DNA of 64,000 nucleotides, from the NCBI GenBank assembly GCA_033002965.1, contig JAURVB010014952.1, forward strand, positions 35,189 through 99,188. Reading direction: 5' to 3'. The notes under the pieces were generated by a model. The model saw only the letters and a program-made list of their open reading frames with translations, searched no databases and was not told the origin of the DNA. The stretch is from Piper betle. Taxonomy: Eukaryota; Streptophyta; Magnoliopsida; Piperales; Piperaceae. Within the stretch, counting starts at the first letter, position 1; each line of letters begins with the position of its first letter. A program made the position numbers and the translations under genes. Below are positions 44,594 to 57,241 of this stretch, piece after piece.

Positions 44594-45587
44594 CATACAT
44601 ACATATATATATATATATTTATTTGTATTTAATTATGTATTCTTACATTGTATAACTATGATATTGTTATTGTTCATGATTTATGATTATTAACTATTTA
44701 TTTATTTATTTATTCATTGAATTAGTATTTATTTATTATTATTTTGTTAATTATTTATGTGTTTACTAACACAAGGATATATGACATTTACACTTGTTTA
44801 CCTATGTATTTGTATAGTATATTATATTATTATTATTTTATTAGAGTACTATTTATGTTCATGTATATATTATTTATCTAATTATCTGTTAGTGTATTTT
44901 GTTGTTTATTAATTAATTAATTAATTAATTATTATGTCTTGATTAGTGTGCCTCATGTTTAGTTAAAGGTTTGTTGGAATTATTTTGTTTATTATGATGT
45001 ATTGATAATATGAGTACACACCACAAGCATGCATCATATGGAGACCTTAGTATTTTACTTAGTAGTGGGTTTCGACGTAGGTACGAAGTTCGAGCTCACC
45101 ATAGATGTATCGATGTGCTTGGATCACAAGTCCATAGAACTCTCCCTTTGCTTGATCTGTGCTTGACTTTATGCATGTCAAGATTAATCATGTTTTAGAC
45201 GAGGATGACATTGGCAGTGTTTTATTAGATCCCTCCAATGTATAGCCATTTAACCATGTTTCCTACACATGTTTAATAAAACTACGAAGATGAGATCCTT
45301 CTTGGTTTTCGAACTAAAGCTCTACAAATATATAATATAAGCTCTACAAGGACAAATAAATTCTACGAACACTTGAGCTCGTCGCAGTTATCTACTTTCT
45401 TATTTTTATTTGTATTTGATGTGTTTAGATGCTCATTTAACAATGTCTTTCATTCTCATGACACCAAGAAGGTTTTTTTATCTATTTTATCGATCGAGTC
45501 TTACCGACTAACAACTTTAAACATGACTCGACTCGATCATAACATTTATAATTCGGTTCTTAGGTGAACCAAAATCGGGGTGTTACA
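44214..45587 (+). mobile_element. B2 LTR, 3' part
   Basis: Ends in GGGGTGTTACA at 45587, with a decayed primer site nearby. Positions 45190-45587 match B LTRs in order: ACATTGG...CCAATGT inverted repeat (45208-45241), GAGATCC block, TTCGAACTAAAGCTCTAC, and ACTCGATCATAACAT..TTCGGTTCTTAGGTGAACC. The rest (44214-45000) is AT-rich with a TA run and does not match the U3 of B1. A1 is inserted at its left edge. Confidence 0.7.
44550..44620. repeat. TA/CATA microsatellite
   Basis: A run of alternating TA interrupted by (CATA)n, then TA again. Low complexity, inside the AT-rich part of the B2 LTR. Confidence 0.95.
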
Positions 45588-47761
45588 ATTTTGTACCAGA
45601 GCTATATCTTGATCGAATGAGATGGAAGAATTTTACTTTAAGACAAGTGTGTGCAGTTGTCCATAGCCAAGTCAACAAGTATGTCCTTTGTTATTCTTTT
45701 CAGTATTTGTGATTTTTGCTTAGTCTAACCTAAGCAATGCATGTTTCAATGTTAATAGAAATTATGAGATGGATATGAGATTATAATTCCAGTAGATGTT
45801 AGCATGGATTTCACAGGCATGTCATTTTAAGTTTAGAGACTCACCCTTCCCTTTACTATGATAGAGATTTGGACTACTTAGAGTGTTCACATATTCAGTG
45901 TGCTGAAAGTGATGAATAGTGACCAAGAGTATTTGGAGCACTGGGAACATTGCAGCACTTGTTCATCTTTATTTGTCACCACATCAGTCCTTCCTTGGGA
46001 CATGGTTTATATTGTCAGACGGAGCTATAAAAAATGACACATACAAGGAGTTGAAGTATGGAGACACTAACAAAGTTAGTTCACACATATGTTGGACCAT
46101 CATGTGCCCTAGATAGATCCATTAGGCACAGTTTAAGGGCTACTTTGGAGAACTTGGACCTTCAGATAAATCCCTGTGGAGGAAGGATGTGGCTATGACA
46201 GTAGAGGCACTGAAGTACTTGGAGCATAGATGAAAGTTTGGACAGATGACTTGAGATGGACTACTTTCAGAAAATAACAGTGGATGAGGATGAGTAGCAA
46301 GGTGGACCTACAGTCCCATGGACACTTCACCACCTCCCCCTCTTCCACTAGTGTATGTCTGTCCTAAGAATATTGTTAGCTACTTTCAACAGAGTCATTA
46401 AAACACTAAGAATGAGCAAGATTGCATTTGACTACAAATTTAGACAATTGACTGGATTTCACTATCTGCAAAGGCCAAAACAATGATTGCTCTTGACAAC
46501 CAGTCAGCTCTTATGGGAGCAGTCACTCCAAATTCCATGAGATAAGTGTAGCCTCGGCATTTGTTTGTCATTGTCTGTGTCACCACCATGATTCGTACCC
46601 ATCCACATTTGACATGCTTGGTTGGAAAACCTGACCAGAAATATTAGCATCTACTTTTGAGGAGACCAGTGTGGGCTCAAAATTTTCTTTTCATTGTACG
46701 TGTCACCACTATGATCTAGTCCCCTTCGAATTAGACACACATGGTTAGATAACTTGAGCCGAGTTGATAGTAGCTACCTCTGGGGACATAGCCACATGGA
46801 TATAAACATACCATAGAGTAGAGTTGGGTCAAGGATTGAGGACAAAATATAACTACGGTAACATCAACCAAACAAAGGAAAGTTAGGCGCACTAGAATTA
46901 TTTGGATTTGCTGGCACAGAATGACTTCACCAGCCATCTTGCATACCATCGCCTTTACTTGGCATTCTTGGGTCAGATGTGTTAGTGAAGATAGTGTTAG
47001 TGAAGGTCTTATAGGTATCATCAAGCAATGTTAGTGATAGTCATTAAATGGATGTGCATAGACAGAGTTAGAGAATATGATAGTATGTTATCTAGATGGG
47101 ATGAACACAGTGGTTAGATTGTTCAGTCAGCGTGACAACATACATGTGACCCACAACCAGGGTTAAATAGATAAGATGGTTAGCAAATGATCAGATATGC
47201 AATTTAACTCATTTAGAATTTTTCCTAGGCAGAGAGATGTTTAACTCGTATTAGAATTTTGGCATAGATGAAGGGTTTAGTGAGGGAGCGTCCATTAGGA
47301 AGACAATATTTTCCTTGTGCTTTGTCAACACAATTATGTCCTTACCTTGAGACATAGGATTTAGCCTTTGCCCCGTGTATAGGATGTACCTACGTTTGGA
47401 GGAGACAACCTCACCCCATCTTGGGAGCGACGAAGACAAAGAGTTCTGTCAGACCAGACCACACTGACCAAATAGAGGGACACCAGTGTATACTCATCTT
47501 AACTGACAGCTTTGCTTGAGAGTCTCCCACAATGGTAGTAGTCGTGGGAGTCAAGATTAGTGCTAAAATTGGTACGGGATGGTAGGACACACACCACGGA
47601 AGAACGGACGAGACACATGTCAAACCTCACTATGAGTCCCTGAAGACTTGTGGAGAGATAGTTGTTCTTTAGGTCATTTGAACCCCATCCGTTTAGAAGT
47701 GCGTGAATAGTATAGTATCGAGAAACACATGCCTACAATTGATTTAACTAGAGCTTCTTAG
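45588..47761 (+). mobile_element. B2 interior, no recognised coding sequence
   Basis: Begins with a degraded primer site (TGTACCAGAGC at 45592-45602). Blocks match the B1 interior in reverse orientation up to 47760, where element G interrupts it. A diverged direct duplication of about 120 bp lies at 46555-46765 (both halves contain GTGTCACCAC-ATGAT and a TGG-T-GA-AACCTGA or AACTTGA block). All frames are short; no gag or pol motif was found. Confidence 0.65.
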
Positions 47762-49494
47762 TGTAATACCCCAAATCTAGTTCATGCTCGGGAACCGACA
47801 CATAATGTCACCTGTCCCATTTAGGTCAACTAAGCAGAACCCAACCCTGCAGATCTACTCTCGGTGTCTCGAGATGGAAGATGTCAATCGTTATGCATAG
47901 ATGAATGCACAGAACCCTAACATGCTATTACATGGATGGCATGATGACCAATTTGCATCGCAATATAATTTTGATGAAAATCAATAAAATATTATACATC
48001 ACTATATGTTCATTGCATCATATTTTTCACATAAATATTTAATTCAGTCACTACATTTTGGGTCTCGACCCGCCTATTCATTCTTTTCATATTTTACTTT
48101 TATCATTTCTACTTGCACACTAATATCTGTTTCAAATCATAATATCACTATTCATTTCTATTTACCCTAATCTTTATCATAAGTATTTCATTTTTTCATA
48201 ATAACATAACAAACAATTAAAATAGACAAACAAACATTCAGGTGGCACACTTGCATGTGTGTGTATAAGAGGCATCATTGCTCATCCATCAAGACTGGCA
48301 CATCCTACTCGTGGTTATCACCTATATATATTATAAAAACACATCAATAGCAAGTGTCATTGATCTAAAATATAACTAATATCAAACTAGCTATGAGAGC
48401 TAATTCTCATACGAAAGAAAACATTCATATACTACTCGTGAAGTCTCTAAAGGGCAGCTACTGAGGAGCCACTAGGCTGCATACCCATAGCATCCCGAAC
48501 TGATGGTTCTATTGTTGCTGATTTTCTTATTTCATTTTGTGGTCCCTCGGGACTACTATTATATAATACTAAGCCCTCTCATTCCCTCCATAATTCTTTT
48601 GGCCTTAAGCCCTCTCCTTAAGTATCCTTTGAATCATAAGTCTAGACATGCGCAATACTTAACAGTACCCGTAAACCTCTACGCTCTTCGAGTGTGAGCA
48701 ACTCAAATGTAGAGTTGTCAGGATCCATTTGGATTTGAACATCCTGCTCACTAATCTAGAGCCCGCTTTGATTGGCACGTACACCCACTCATGGTTCGTA
48801 CGAGCGGTTTTCCCATCTCTCGCCTCACTTAAAAGTCTATAAAACTATATATAGGTCGGGGAAGGGATTTATACAATAGGCCCAAAGGCAACTTGTGGTG
48901 GATATTGTTTTTGAAAACATACTCGAGCGATCTCATCGACGAGGGTTACTAATCCGAAAAGCTGGTTGATTAAATGGCCCAAGTAAGTGGGATCCGATAA
49001 AATGCAGTTTTACTCATCATACAAGTAATAAAATAATACACAATAGAATAGAGCGTAAAACATAGAACGAATCCTAAACAGACCCATGCGTGTCCTCATG
49101 CCTAGGCGGGGAGCTCATAAACTGTACCTACACATCAAGACTAAATACTAACACCTAGTATAATGTATGAATGCTACACTCATCAATCCATACAAGACAA
49201 CATTTATTTACATGCATTAATATTCAAACTCTAATTAATTATTATCATCCATTAACATGCATTTAAATTCAAATTAACACCTATTTACAATCACAAAAAA
49301 ATCATAAAACAATCAAATAAAATCGGATAGATTTTTATAACTAATCGCTAGTCATGCGGCGATGACGACAAGGTTATGGCCGGCTCAAGTGACGATCATG
49401 GGGAAGAGGGAAGGGAAAAAAGAAGAAGCAAGTTGGGTGAGGAGGATGGTGGCAGCTGAATGGTGACAGTACCAAAGGTGTTGAATAAATAGAT

Positions 49495-49620
49495 GTTAGG
49501 GGGAAGAAAACGAGTAGTCGGTGAAAAAAATCAGTCATCGGGGAGAAAAACGAATGGTTGGTGAGAAAAATGAATGGTGAGTGAGAAAAACGAATAGTCG
49601 TAAGAAAAATTAATGGTTGT
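49495..49620 (+). repeat. Short tandem repeat in the G 3' LTR
   Basis: Five or six diverged 20-28-bp units built on GGTGAGAAAAACGAATGGT. Local and probably slippage-derived. Confidence 0.7.
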
Positions 49621-50095
49621 GTCAAAATTAAAACTTGACTCGCCTCCAAATCTAGAAAAATAATGCTTACTCGTAATATTTCTAAAAAGCCCCCAAAAAA
49701 AGGGAAAATCCCATAAACTAATAACCCACCTAAACTACCCATAACACATACTAATGGGTTATTCAACCTAAAAATAATTATACGATCTAATTAAAATAAA
49801 TAAAGAAATATCTGGCATACTCTCGTATATTGTGATAACTCATTCTACTACTGTCTTATTAATGGTATCATCAAATACTTGGGCACACAAGATTCTCATG
49901 GTTCATAACACAAGAACAACCTTGGTGAGTATGCGTGTTCTGAAAATGACCCGACCGAAAATAACTGTCAAATTGACCGGTTCTAACTATAAAACCTTGA
50001 CTCGATTCACAGGTTTTACAATCTTCCCTCCTTATCACAATTTCGTCCTCGAAATTTTAAATTGAGTCTTTACTCTCGTAGCTATCCACTAGATA

Positions 50096-50990
50096 TTAAA
50101 TCTGAAGCGTGCCTGTCACATCTACCGTATCTTCGAGTGCTATAGCAATTGTGGTTGTGTCCATCCCTACTATCCATGGTGGTGCTAAAGTGGACGGTCC
50201 TACTGGTGGTGTCATCGGCATTCCTCTTTGATTCAGAGCTCTCTGTTTTTGTCCTCTCACAGCAGCCATCATTCCACTCTGATTCAACGACTGATGAAAT
50301 CTACAGGAAAGATTCTTCTGAATCTAGTTTTGCGGTGAATGGACATCCTTCATTCTTCACGAATTGCTCATATTGCCACAATCCGAGATTTCTATCACCT
50401 GTTTATATGTTTGACCCATCTTCAATCTCGAATTGTAGAAATGGAGATACTACCCCTACTGGAGTATTACCAAACCCTGTGCCACCTATCTGTTCACTAT
50501 CATTTCCTCCAGATCCACTACCCTATGTACACCCTCTTTCTTGAAGTGGGATGACTAGCGGAATTGTTGTAGGCATGATCCCCTAATGTAACAATGGAGG
50601 ATGCGGTGGTAGAGGACCCATGGGAAGTGTAGGCTCTCATCGTGCCTCCTCATCCATAGCTAATTTCTTCTCTGTTCATGCTACTATGAGAGCTATTTGT
50701 CGTAGTTCTATTTGGAATTCCACCTGACTTTGTGGCATCTGCATTTGTACCTCTGCCAACTTTGCAATGGCAACCTTCCTTTTGCTCTAACAGCTTCTAA
50801 CGCTGCAGCGGCTTCCACTACGATGGCACCCACTACGGTAGCTTACAAAGCCTAGCTCACTAGGATTTTGTGGCGGGGGTGTGGCTCTAGATTGGCTAGA
50901 CACCATCTCGCTGTGAACATGTCTAAGGCTAGCTAGTCTAGGAGAAGGAGCTGATAGGGTCCTGTTTCGAGTACTTCGAGTTCTTACCAT
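50096..50990 (-). pseudogene. gag: Element G gag with internal deletion
   Basis: N-terminal part at 50787-50990 reads MVRTRSTRNRTLSAPSPR and resembles the A1 gag start. The region 50640-50780 keeps the RRQIAL-like helix. Around 50330-50480 the KNGG-like capsid entry is visible. The C-terminus at 50096-50287 matches the A gag tail (GMDTTTIA-ALEDT-DVTGT). The capsid core and zinc knuckles present in A1 are missing between these blocks. No pol sequence follows before the purine tract. Confidence 0.8.
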
Positions 50991-51265
50991 GATTACCCCT
51001 ATTCACTGGTATATAAGGAAAAATGTAAGTAACGAGTGATACTGGACATAATAAATTGGCAAAATGAGAGCTAACTCTCATTTTGAATAAAAACATTTAT
51101 ATACTTCTTGTGAACACTCCTAAGGGCATCTTCTAAGGAGCCACCAGGCTGTAGACCCAATAGCATCCCGAACTAAATGGTCTGATGCCTCTCTCGATAT
51201 TTTCTCATTTTCTTAGTCCATTGGAACTTCCAGTAAATCCTAAGACCTCTCCTTTCCTCCATAAT

Positions 51266-54122
51266 TGTAACACCCCGTTTTGACTCACCCGTGAACCGAC
51301 CCGAAAATGTCACCGGCAACCGAACCGTTCGCTAATCTACTGGGTTCGGTTAAGCCGACCCGGATCTACCCTCGGTGTCTCAAGATGGAGATGCAAACAT
51401 GAAATGTATGGATGGGATGCGTGGGTTCTAACGTAGTCCTACATGCATGCTATGATGTGCAAGCAAAACAAAACCATGCAACGGCAAGAAAATTTTAATC
51501 TAAAATTATCCACAACAAGGGTATATAAATATTTTATCAAAATACGATAAAACATGATAATCTACCGTAGCATTCATCATTATCTCTTTCATTTCAATTG
51601 AACCGAGCCTGAACTCCAAACTCACTACTCATTCATATTTATCCATTCATTTCATATCAAGCAATTTATCTAAACAAACACATCAAAATTATCATTCACA
51701 TAGCAATAACACACCGTCATTATACGATTACACGTGGCAGGTACATGTGTGCGCGGTTCCGTGCTGCTCCTCCGCAGTCCCGACAGCTTTCATCGCTCGC
51801 ATTCCTCACCTACATATATATAGAAAAACCGTCAGTAACGAGTGTTACCGGCCCGGAAAATAACTAATATCAATCTGGCACAGGAGAGCAAACTCTCCTG
51901 TTGAATCAAAACCATATACTTCCTCAAGAACTCTCATCAGGGCACATACGGGAGCCGTCGCCCTCGGGTCGACAGCGTCCCCCTATCTTTCACATTCTCA
52001 TGCCTCGGCCATTTCTCTATTGCTTCTCGCATCAAATCTCATTCCTTTCCGCCCTCTGCACCTTCCATATTACTCCTGGCCTTGAGCACGAAGGCCGAGT
52101 ACTCTCAGGCAGTCGCCTTCAGTACCCTTTGAAACCACAAGTCTAGACATGCGCTGCAATGCAGTACCCGTGAACCTCCACACTTCTCTGGGTTTGAGGA
52201 ACTCAAAGGTGGAGTTGTCAGGATCCCTCGGGAATGAAACGGCCCGCACACCATTCCAGAGCCCACTATCGACACACACGTGCCCGCTCGCGTAGCACGG
52301 TAGTCAGATTTCCCTCATTCAATCTCTCACTGAAAACGCGAAAACTATACATATATATAGGTCTGGGTTGGGATTTATACAATAGGCCCGAAGGCATCGT
52401 GAGCTGGATCTGAAGTTTGAAAACAAACTCGAGGGATCTCATCCTCGAGGGTTATTAATCCGAAAAATCGTTGGCTAAATGGCCCGAGTTAAGTGGGATT
52501 CGATAAAACGCCACTTAACTCGTCCTGCACATAATAAATCAAATACACAAGAGAGTAGCGTAAATCAGAGAACGAGTCCTAAACGGACCTGGTAGAAGCT
52601 CCAAACGGGTCCACGCGCCTAGGCGGCGAGCTCCTACACTGTACCTACACAATCAAGCTAAAGACTAACGCCCGCATGATGAATCACACATCCTATAGCA
52701 TGCACACACAATCAACACAATCACGCATCAATCAACACACATCAACCTATATCAATTCTAGCAAGCCTACTTAGGCTAGTTTGCATTAGATCATGATCAT
52801 TACCTAGTTACCCTAATTAGTTTCTTAGCCTCCATTTTTAACACCACTCAATCAAACAAATTTCATATTTTATCCTTAATCAAATCTACATTTATATATA
52901 TTATTATAACACACAATTCACCAATCCTAGCATGCAATTCTAATAATCAATACTTTCAAATAATTAAGTTAAAATAAATTATACCTCGCGTCGTCGAAAA
53001 TCGGCGACGGCTAGGGTTTCCGTTTCGTGGCTCGAAACTCGAATTCGGCACCTAGCGGCGTCCGAAGTCCGATCAGATTGGACCAGGTGCGTTCGGCGGA
53101 TGATCCGGCGAATTTCCCACGAATCCAATTTTCCGGCGGTTCCGGCGGTTTTCCGGCGAGTGTCGAGCGGATTCCGGCGGTTTTCCGGCAATGATTCGGG
53201 ACGGGGCAATCAGGGGGTCTATCGGCACCAGCTCGACGAGCTTGGTCCAATGGCGGTGTCAAACAAAGCAGCCAGGGCGGCGATGGCCGTCGGCGGCGGC
53301 GTCGAAAATGGGTGGCGGCGGCGGTGTGCTCCGATCGGGGCTGCGGCCGGCCTCGACGGCGGTCGGGATGATGGGGGAAACGTCGGCGACGGCGAGAGGG
53401 TGGTCGTCAGGGTCACAGCGGCGGCGGAGCGGCCCGGACGGCGGCAGAATCCGGCCCGAAGTGGCGACGGCCGAGGCGGCCTCGTGGAGTCGCGGCGGCG
53501 CGCTGGCAGGCGATCGCTGGCCGGGGTTGGTCGTGGCGGCACGGCGACGGCACGGCAAGGCGGGGCGGCGTCGATCGGCGGCAGCACGGCGTCGGCGGCG
53601 GCGGCGGCAGCACACAACAGTGGCGGCGAGGGTTTGGGTGAAGAAGGGTCGGGAGGGAGAAAAATACCCTCAATGGCAGTTTCGTAATTAAGTATTGACT
53701 CGATTCCTACTCGAGTCAAAATAATAACTAGTTCGTAATAAATTCTAAAAAAATCTAGAAAAATATGGAAAAATTCCATAAAATAAAACAAACACAACAA
53801 CATCCAAATGGCATGCTCTATAACTAATAACCCACCCGAATATAATCCAACGCGTCCTAACGCGTTATTCGGCCTAAAACTATTTCTTCGATCAAACATA
53901 TAAAAAGAAAAAATACTGCATACTTTCATATATTCTGATAACTCATTTCTCACCATCTTCTCGACGTTATCATCATATATTCAGGTACACCTGACTCTCA
54001 TCGCTCATAACTCACGGCTGGCCTCGGCTCAGCACGCGGTTCATGAAACTGACTCGACTCGAACCAACGGTCGAACCGACTGTTGGGTAACGTAAAACTC
54101 TAACTCGGAGTCATGGGTTTTA
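51266..54122 (-). mobile_element. Solo LTR A2 (2857 bp) inside the G 5' LTR
   Basis: A full-length A-type LTR without primer site or purine tract at its ends, flanked by ATAAT on both sides (51261-51265 and 54123-54127). Joining the flanks restores G LTR sequence (CTTTCCTCCATAAT then TCTGCTTTGCCTTGAGC), which aligns with A LTRs. The minus-strand start is decayed: the usual TGTAAAACCC reads TAAAACCC. It contains the hairpin 51880-51901, the inverted repeat 52488-52519, the CpG-rich block 52985-53640 and a perfect TTGACTCGA / TCGAGTCAA repeat (53695-53719). Confidence 0.9.
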
Positions 54123-55338
54123 ATAATTCTGCTTTGCCTTGAGCACAAAAGTGAGTACTCTCGGTAACATTTGCTCTTGTAATAAGCTTTGAACCACAAG
54201 TTTGGATGTGCATTTACTAAAGCAATACAGCGTAAACCTCCATGTTTCTTTGGGTCAAAACGAAGGTGATCAAGATCCTCCGGAATGGAAGAACCACTCA
54301 CTAATCAAAAGCCCACTGCTTTCACTGGCACATGCGCCCAATCACGGTACATGGTGAGTTGGTCTTTCCATCTCGTCTACACACAAACCCGATAAAACTA
54401 TTTATTGGCCTAGGAAGGTTTTTATATAATATGCGTGAAGGAAAATTGCGGTGGATCTTATTTTTAAAATCAAACTAGAGGGAACTCATCCTCGATGGTT
54501 ATTAATCCAAAAAACTAGTTGACTAAATGGCATGGGTTAAGTGGGATCCAAAGAAATGCCCCTAAGCCTATCCTGCACATAATAAAACAAACCTACAATA
54601 GAATAGAATGTAAAATAGGGAATGAATCCTAAACGTTCCTAGCAGAAGCTTTGAGGCGTGTTCTCGCATCTAGGGAGCAAGCTCCTATACCTACACATCA
54701 AACTAAAAACTAACACCCATTTATGATTCATTCACACATCCTATAGCATACACACATCAATCCCAATCAATAAAAGTTTTCCTATGCTACATTGCATTAG
54801 ATTACGTTATTTACGTAGTTTACCTAATTAGTTTCTTAACATTCATTTTAATACACTTCAATCAAGCAATTCATACGTTTATTTACAATAAAAATATTTA
54901 ACACAACATTTCATAAATCCTAGCATGTCATGCTAACAATCATCAATTTTAAATAATTAAATTGGAGTTAATTATACCCTGCTTTGTCGACAATGGCTAG
55001 GGTTTTGTCACACGAGCTCATGACTCAAATTCGGCACCCGACGGCATCCGAATGGTTGTATGATTAGCGTTATTCAGCCTAAAATAATTCTACTGTCTAA
55101 TACTAAATTAAAAATATAAAATCTGAGCGCACTCTCATATATTCTTATAACTAATTCTGATTCTCTCTTACTGATGTTAAAATGATATATTAGGGTACAC
55201 TTAACCACCCCTGTGGTTCATAACACACGATAGGCCTCGGCTTAATATGAGTATTTTGAATTTGACTATACTGAGAATCACCAATCGAGACCGACTAGTT
55301 CTAACTATAAAACCTTGATCCGGGTCACAAGTTCTTCA

Positions 55339-55641
55339 GATGGTGTTGCTTCAGTGTAGCTCAGAGGGATCTATTAATTCACTGTGTTAGTTCTTGGGGA
55401 GGTGCTACTTCTCTCTAACTCAGAATACTCATATTACCAGCCTTAAGTGAAAGGAGATCTTACGATGGTAGTATGATTAGCATGCATTATACAAAAATCC
55501 AGTGAGGTTATTGTCTTAGGCGTCCTTTAGAGTTGAAATCCAGCTTCTCTAAAGTTTGTATGCCGGTAGTCCAAAGAAATAGCTTTCCGAATTGTAATGT
55601 CAAGATTTTGGTCCATTTTTAGGCTGAATTGGGGTGTTACA
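55339..55641 (+). mobile_element. LTR 3'-end fragment
   Basis: Ends AATTGGGGTGTTACA at 55641, as F-type LTRs do, and has no primer site after it. The left limit is set only by the end of G. No match to the body of other LTRs was recognised. Confidence 0.4.
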
Positions 55642-55847
55642 ATATTGAATTGTCGACTTAACAAATTATATGATATCCAGGTGATCGATTATCTAAAAAC
55701 GTATGACGTAGTTACTTGGCATAGTTATATAATATATGGTGTGCATGTTATAAGGTTTCCCATTTTATGAGAACACATGATTGTAAAACCCATGATTTGA
55801 GTCAGGGTTTTACATTCAAGACCGATCGGTTCAATCGTTATTTTCAG
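55642..55847 (+). other. Unassigned DNA ending in a plus-strand LTR start
   Basis: Mostly unmatched AT-rich sequence. From 55783 to about 55847 it reads as the first ~65 bp of an A/G-type LTR in plus orientation (TGTAAAACCCATG...GGGTTTTAC, GGTTCAATCG), then switches abruptly to the minus-strand A3 LTR. The switch marks a rearrangement breakpoint. Confidence 0.5.
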
Positions 55848-57241
55848 AGGCTAGTTTGCATTAGATCATGATCAGTACCTAGTTACCCTAATTAGTTTCT
55901 TAGCCTCCATTTTTAACACCACTCAATCAAACAAATTTCATATTTTATCCTTAATCAAATCTACATTTATATATATTATTATAACACACAATTCACCAAT
56001 CCTAGCATGCAATTCTAATAATCAATACTTTCAAATAATTAAGTTAAAATAAATTATACCTCGTGTTGTCGAAAATCGGCGACGGCTAGGGTTTCCGTTT
56101 CGTGGCTCGAAACTCGAATTTGGCACCTAGCGGCGTCCGAAGTCCGATCAGATTGGACCGGGTGCGTTCGGCGGATGATCCGGCGAATTTCCCACGAATT
56201 CAATTTTCCGGCGGTTCCTGTCGGTTTTCCGGCGAATGTCGGCAGTTTTCCGGCGATGTTTCGGGACTGGGCAATCAAGGGGTTTATCGGCACCAGCTCG
56301 ACGAGCTTCGTCCAATGGTGGTGTCAAACAAGGCAGCCGGGGTGGCAATGGCTGTCGGCGGCGGCGGCGAAAATGGGTGGCAATGGCGGCGTGCTCCGAT
56401 CGGGGCTGTGGCCGGCCTCAACGGCAGTCGGGATGATGGGGGAAATGTCGGCGACAGCGAGGGGGTGGTCGTCGGGGATCACAGTGGTGGCGGCGCGGCC
56501 CGGACGGCCGCGAATCGACGAGGGAGGGCGTCACGGCTTGTGGGGCGATTCCGGCGTCGTGGTGGCGAGATGGTGGCTGGGGTGGGTCGTGGCAGCACGG
56601 CGACTGAACGGCGTTGCTCGGCGGCAGTGCGCGCGTCAGCAGCACACAGCAGTGGCGGCGGCAAGGGTTTGGGGTGAGGAAGGTGTCGGGAAAGGAAGTG
56701 TAATACTCCAATGGCAGTTTCGTAATTAAGTATTGACTCGATTCCTACTCGAGTCAAAATAATAACTAGTTCGTAATAAATTCTAAAAAAAATCTAGAAA
56801 AATATGGAAAAATTCTATAAAATAAAACAAACACAACAACATCCAAATGGCGTTATTCGGCTCTAAAACTAATAACCCACCCGAATATAATCCAACGCGT
56901 CCTAACGCGTTATTCGGCCTAAAACTATTTCTACGATCAAACATATAAAAAGAAAAAAATACTGCATACTTTCATATATTCTGATAACTCATATCTCACC
57001 ATCTTCTCGATGTTATCATCATATATTCAGGTATACCTGACTCTCATCGCTCATAACTCACGGCTGGCCTCGACTCAGCACGCGGTTCATGAAACTGACT
57101 CGACTCGAACCAACGGTTGAACCGACTGGTTCGGTAACGTAAAACCCTGACTCGAGTCACGGGTTTTACAACCTTCCCTCCTTATAAAAATTTCGTCCTC
57201 GAAATTTTAGATTAAGGAGGTTTCACTCTGGTAGCTATCTA

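Larger units (their letters stand above)
47762..55338 (-). mobile_element. Element G: older gag-only relative of A, interrupted by A2
   Basis: Minus-strand order: truncated 5' LTR (pieces 54123-55338 and 51013-51265), gag remains 50990-50096, purine tract (50021-50034), 3' LTR 47762-50020. The 3' LTR (2259 bp) starts TGTAAAACCTGTG and ends GGGGTATTACA. Primer site and R-U5 of the 5' LTR are deleted near 51000. It sits in the B2 interior on the left; the right boundary is approximate and no convincing target duplication was found (CTTAG against GATGG). Confidence 0.75.

Noticed and set aside
53100..53691. Opposite-strand open frames of 166-195 codons in the same CpG-rich block
   Set aside because: Overlapping antisense frames in GC-rich low-complexity DNA; no motif and no consistent start or end between copies.
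53219..53956. Long open frame (245 codons, minus) in the A2 LTR, with counterparts at 36752-37171, 41622-42233 and 61448-61819, starting with a hydrophobic stretch and continuing into proline/alanine-rich sequence
   Set aside because: The downstream part is a CpG-rich block where several frames on both strands are open at once, because stop codons are rare there. The frame lies in U3 upstream of the TATA box, its end varies between copies, and no domain is recognisable.
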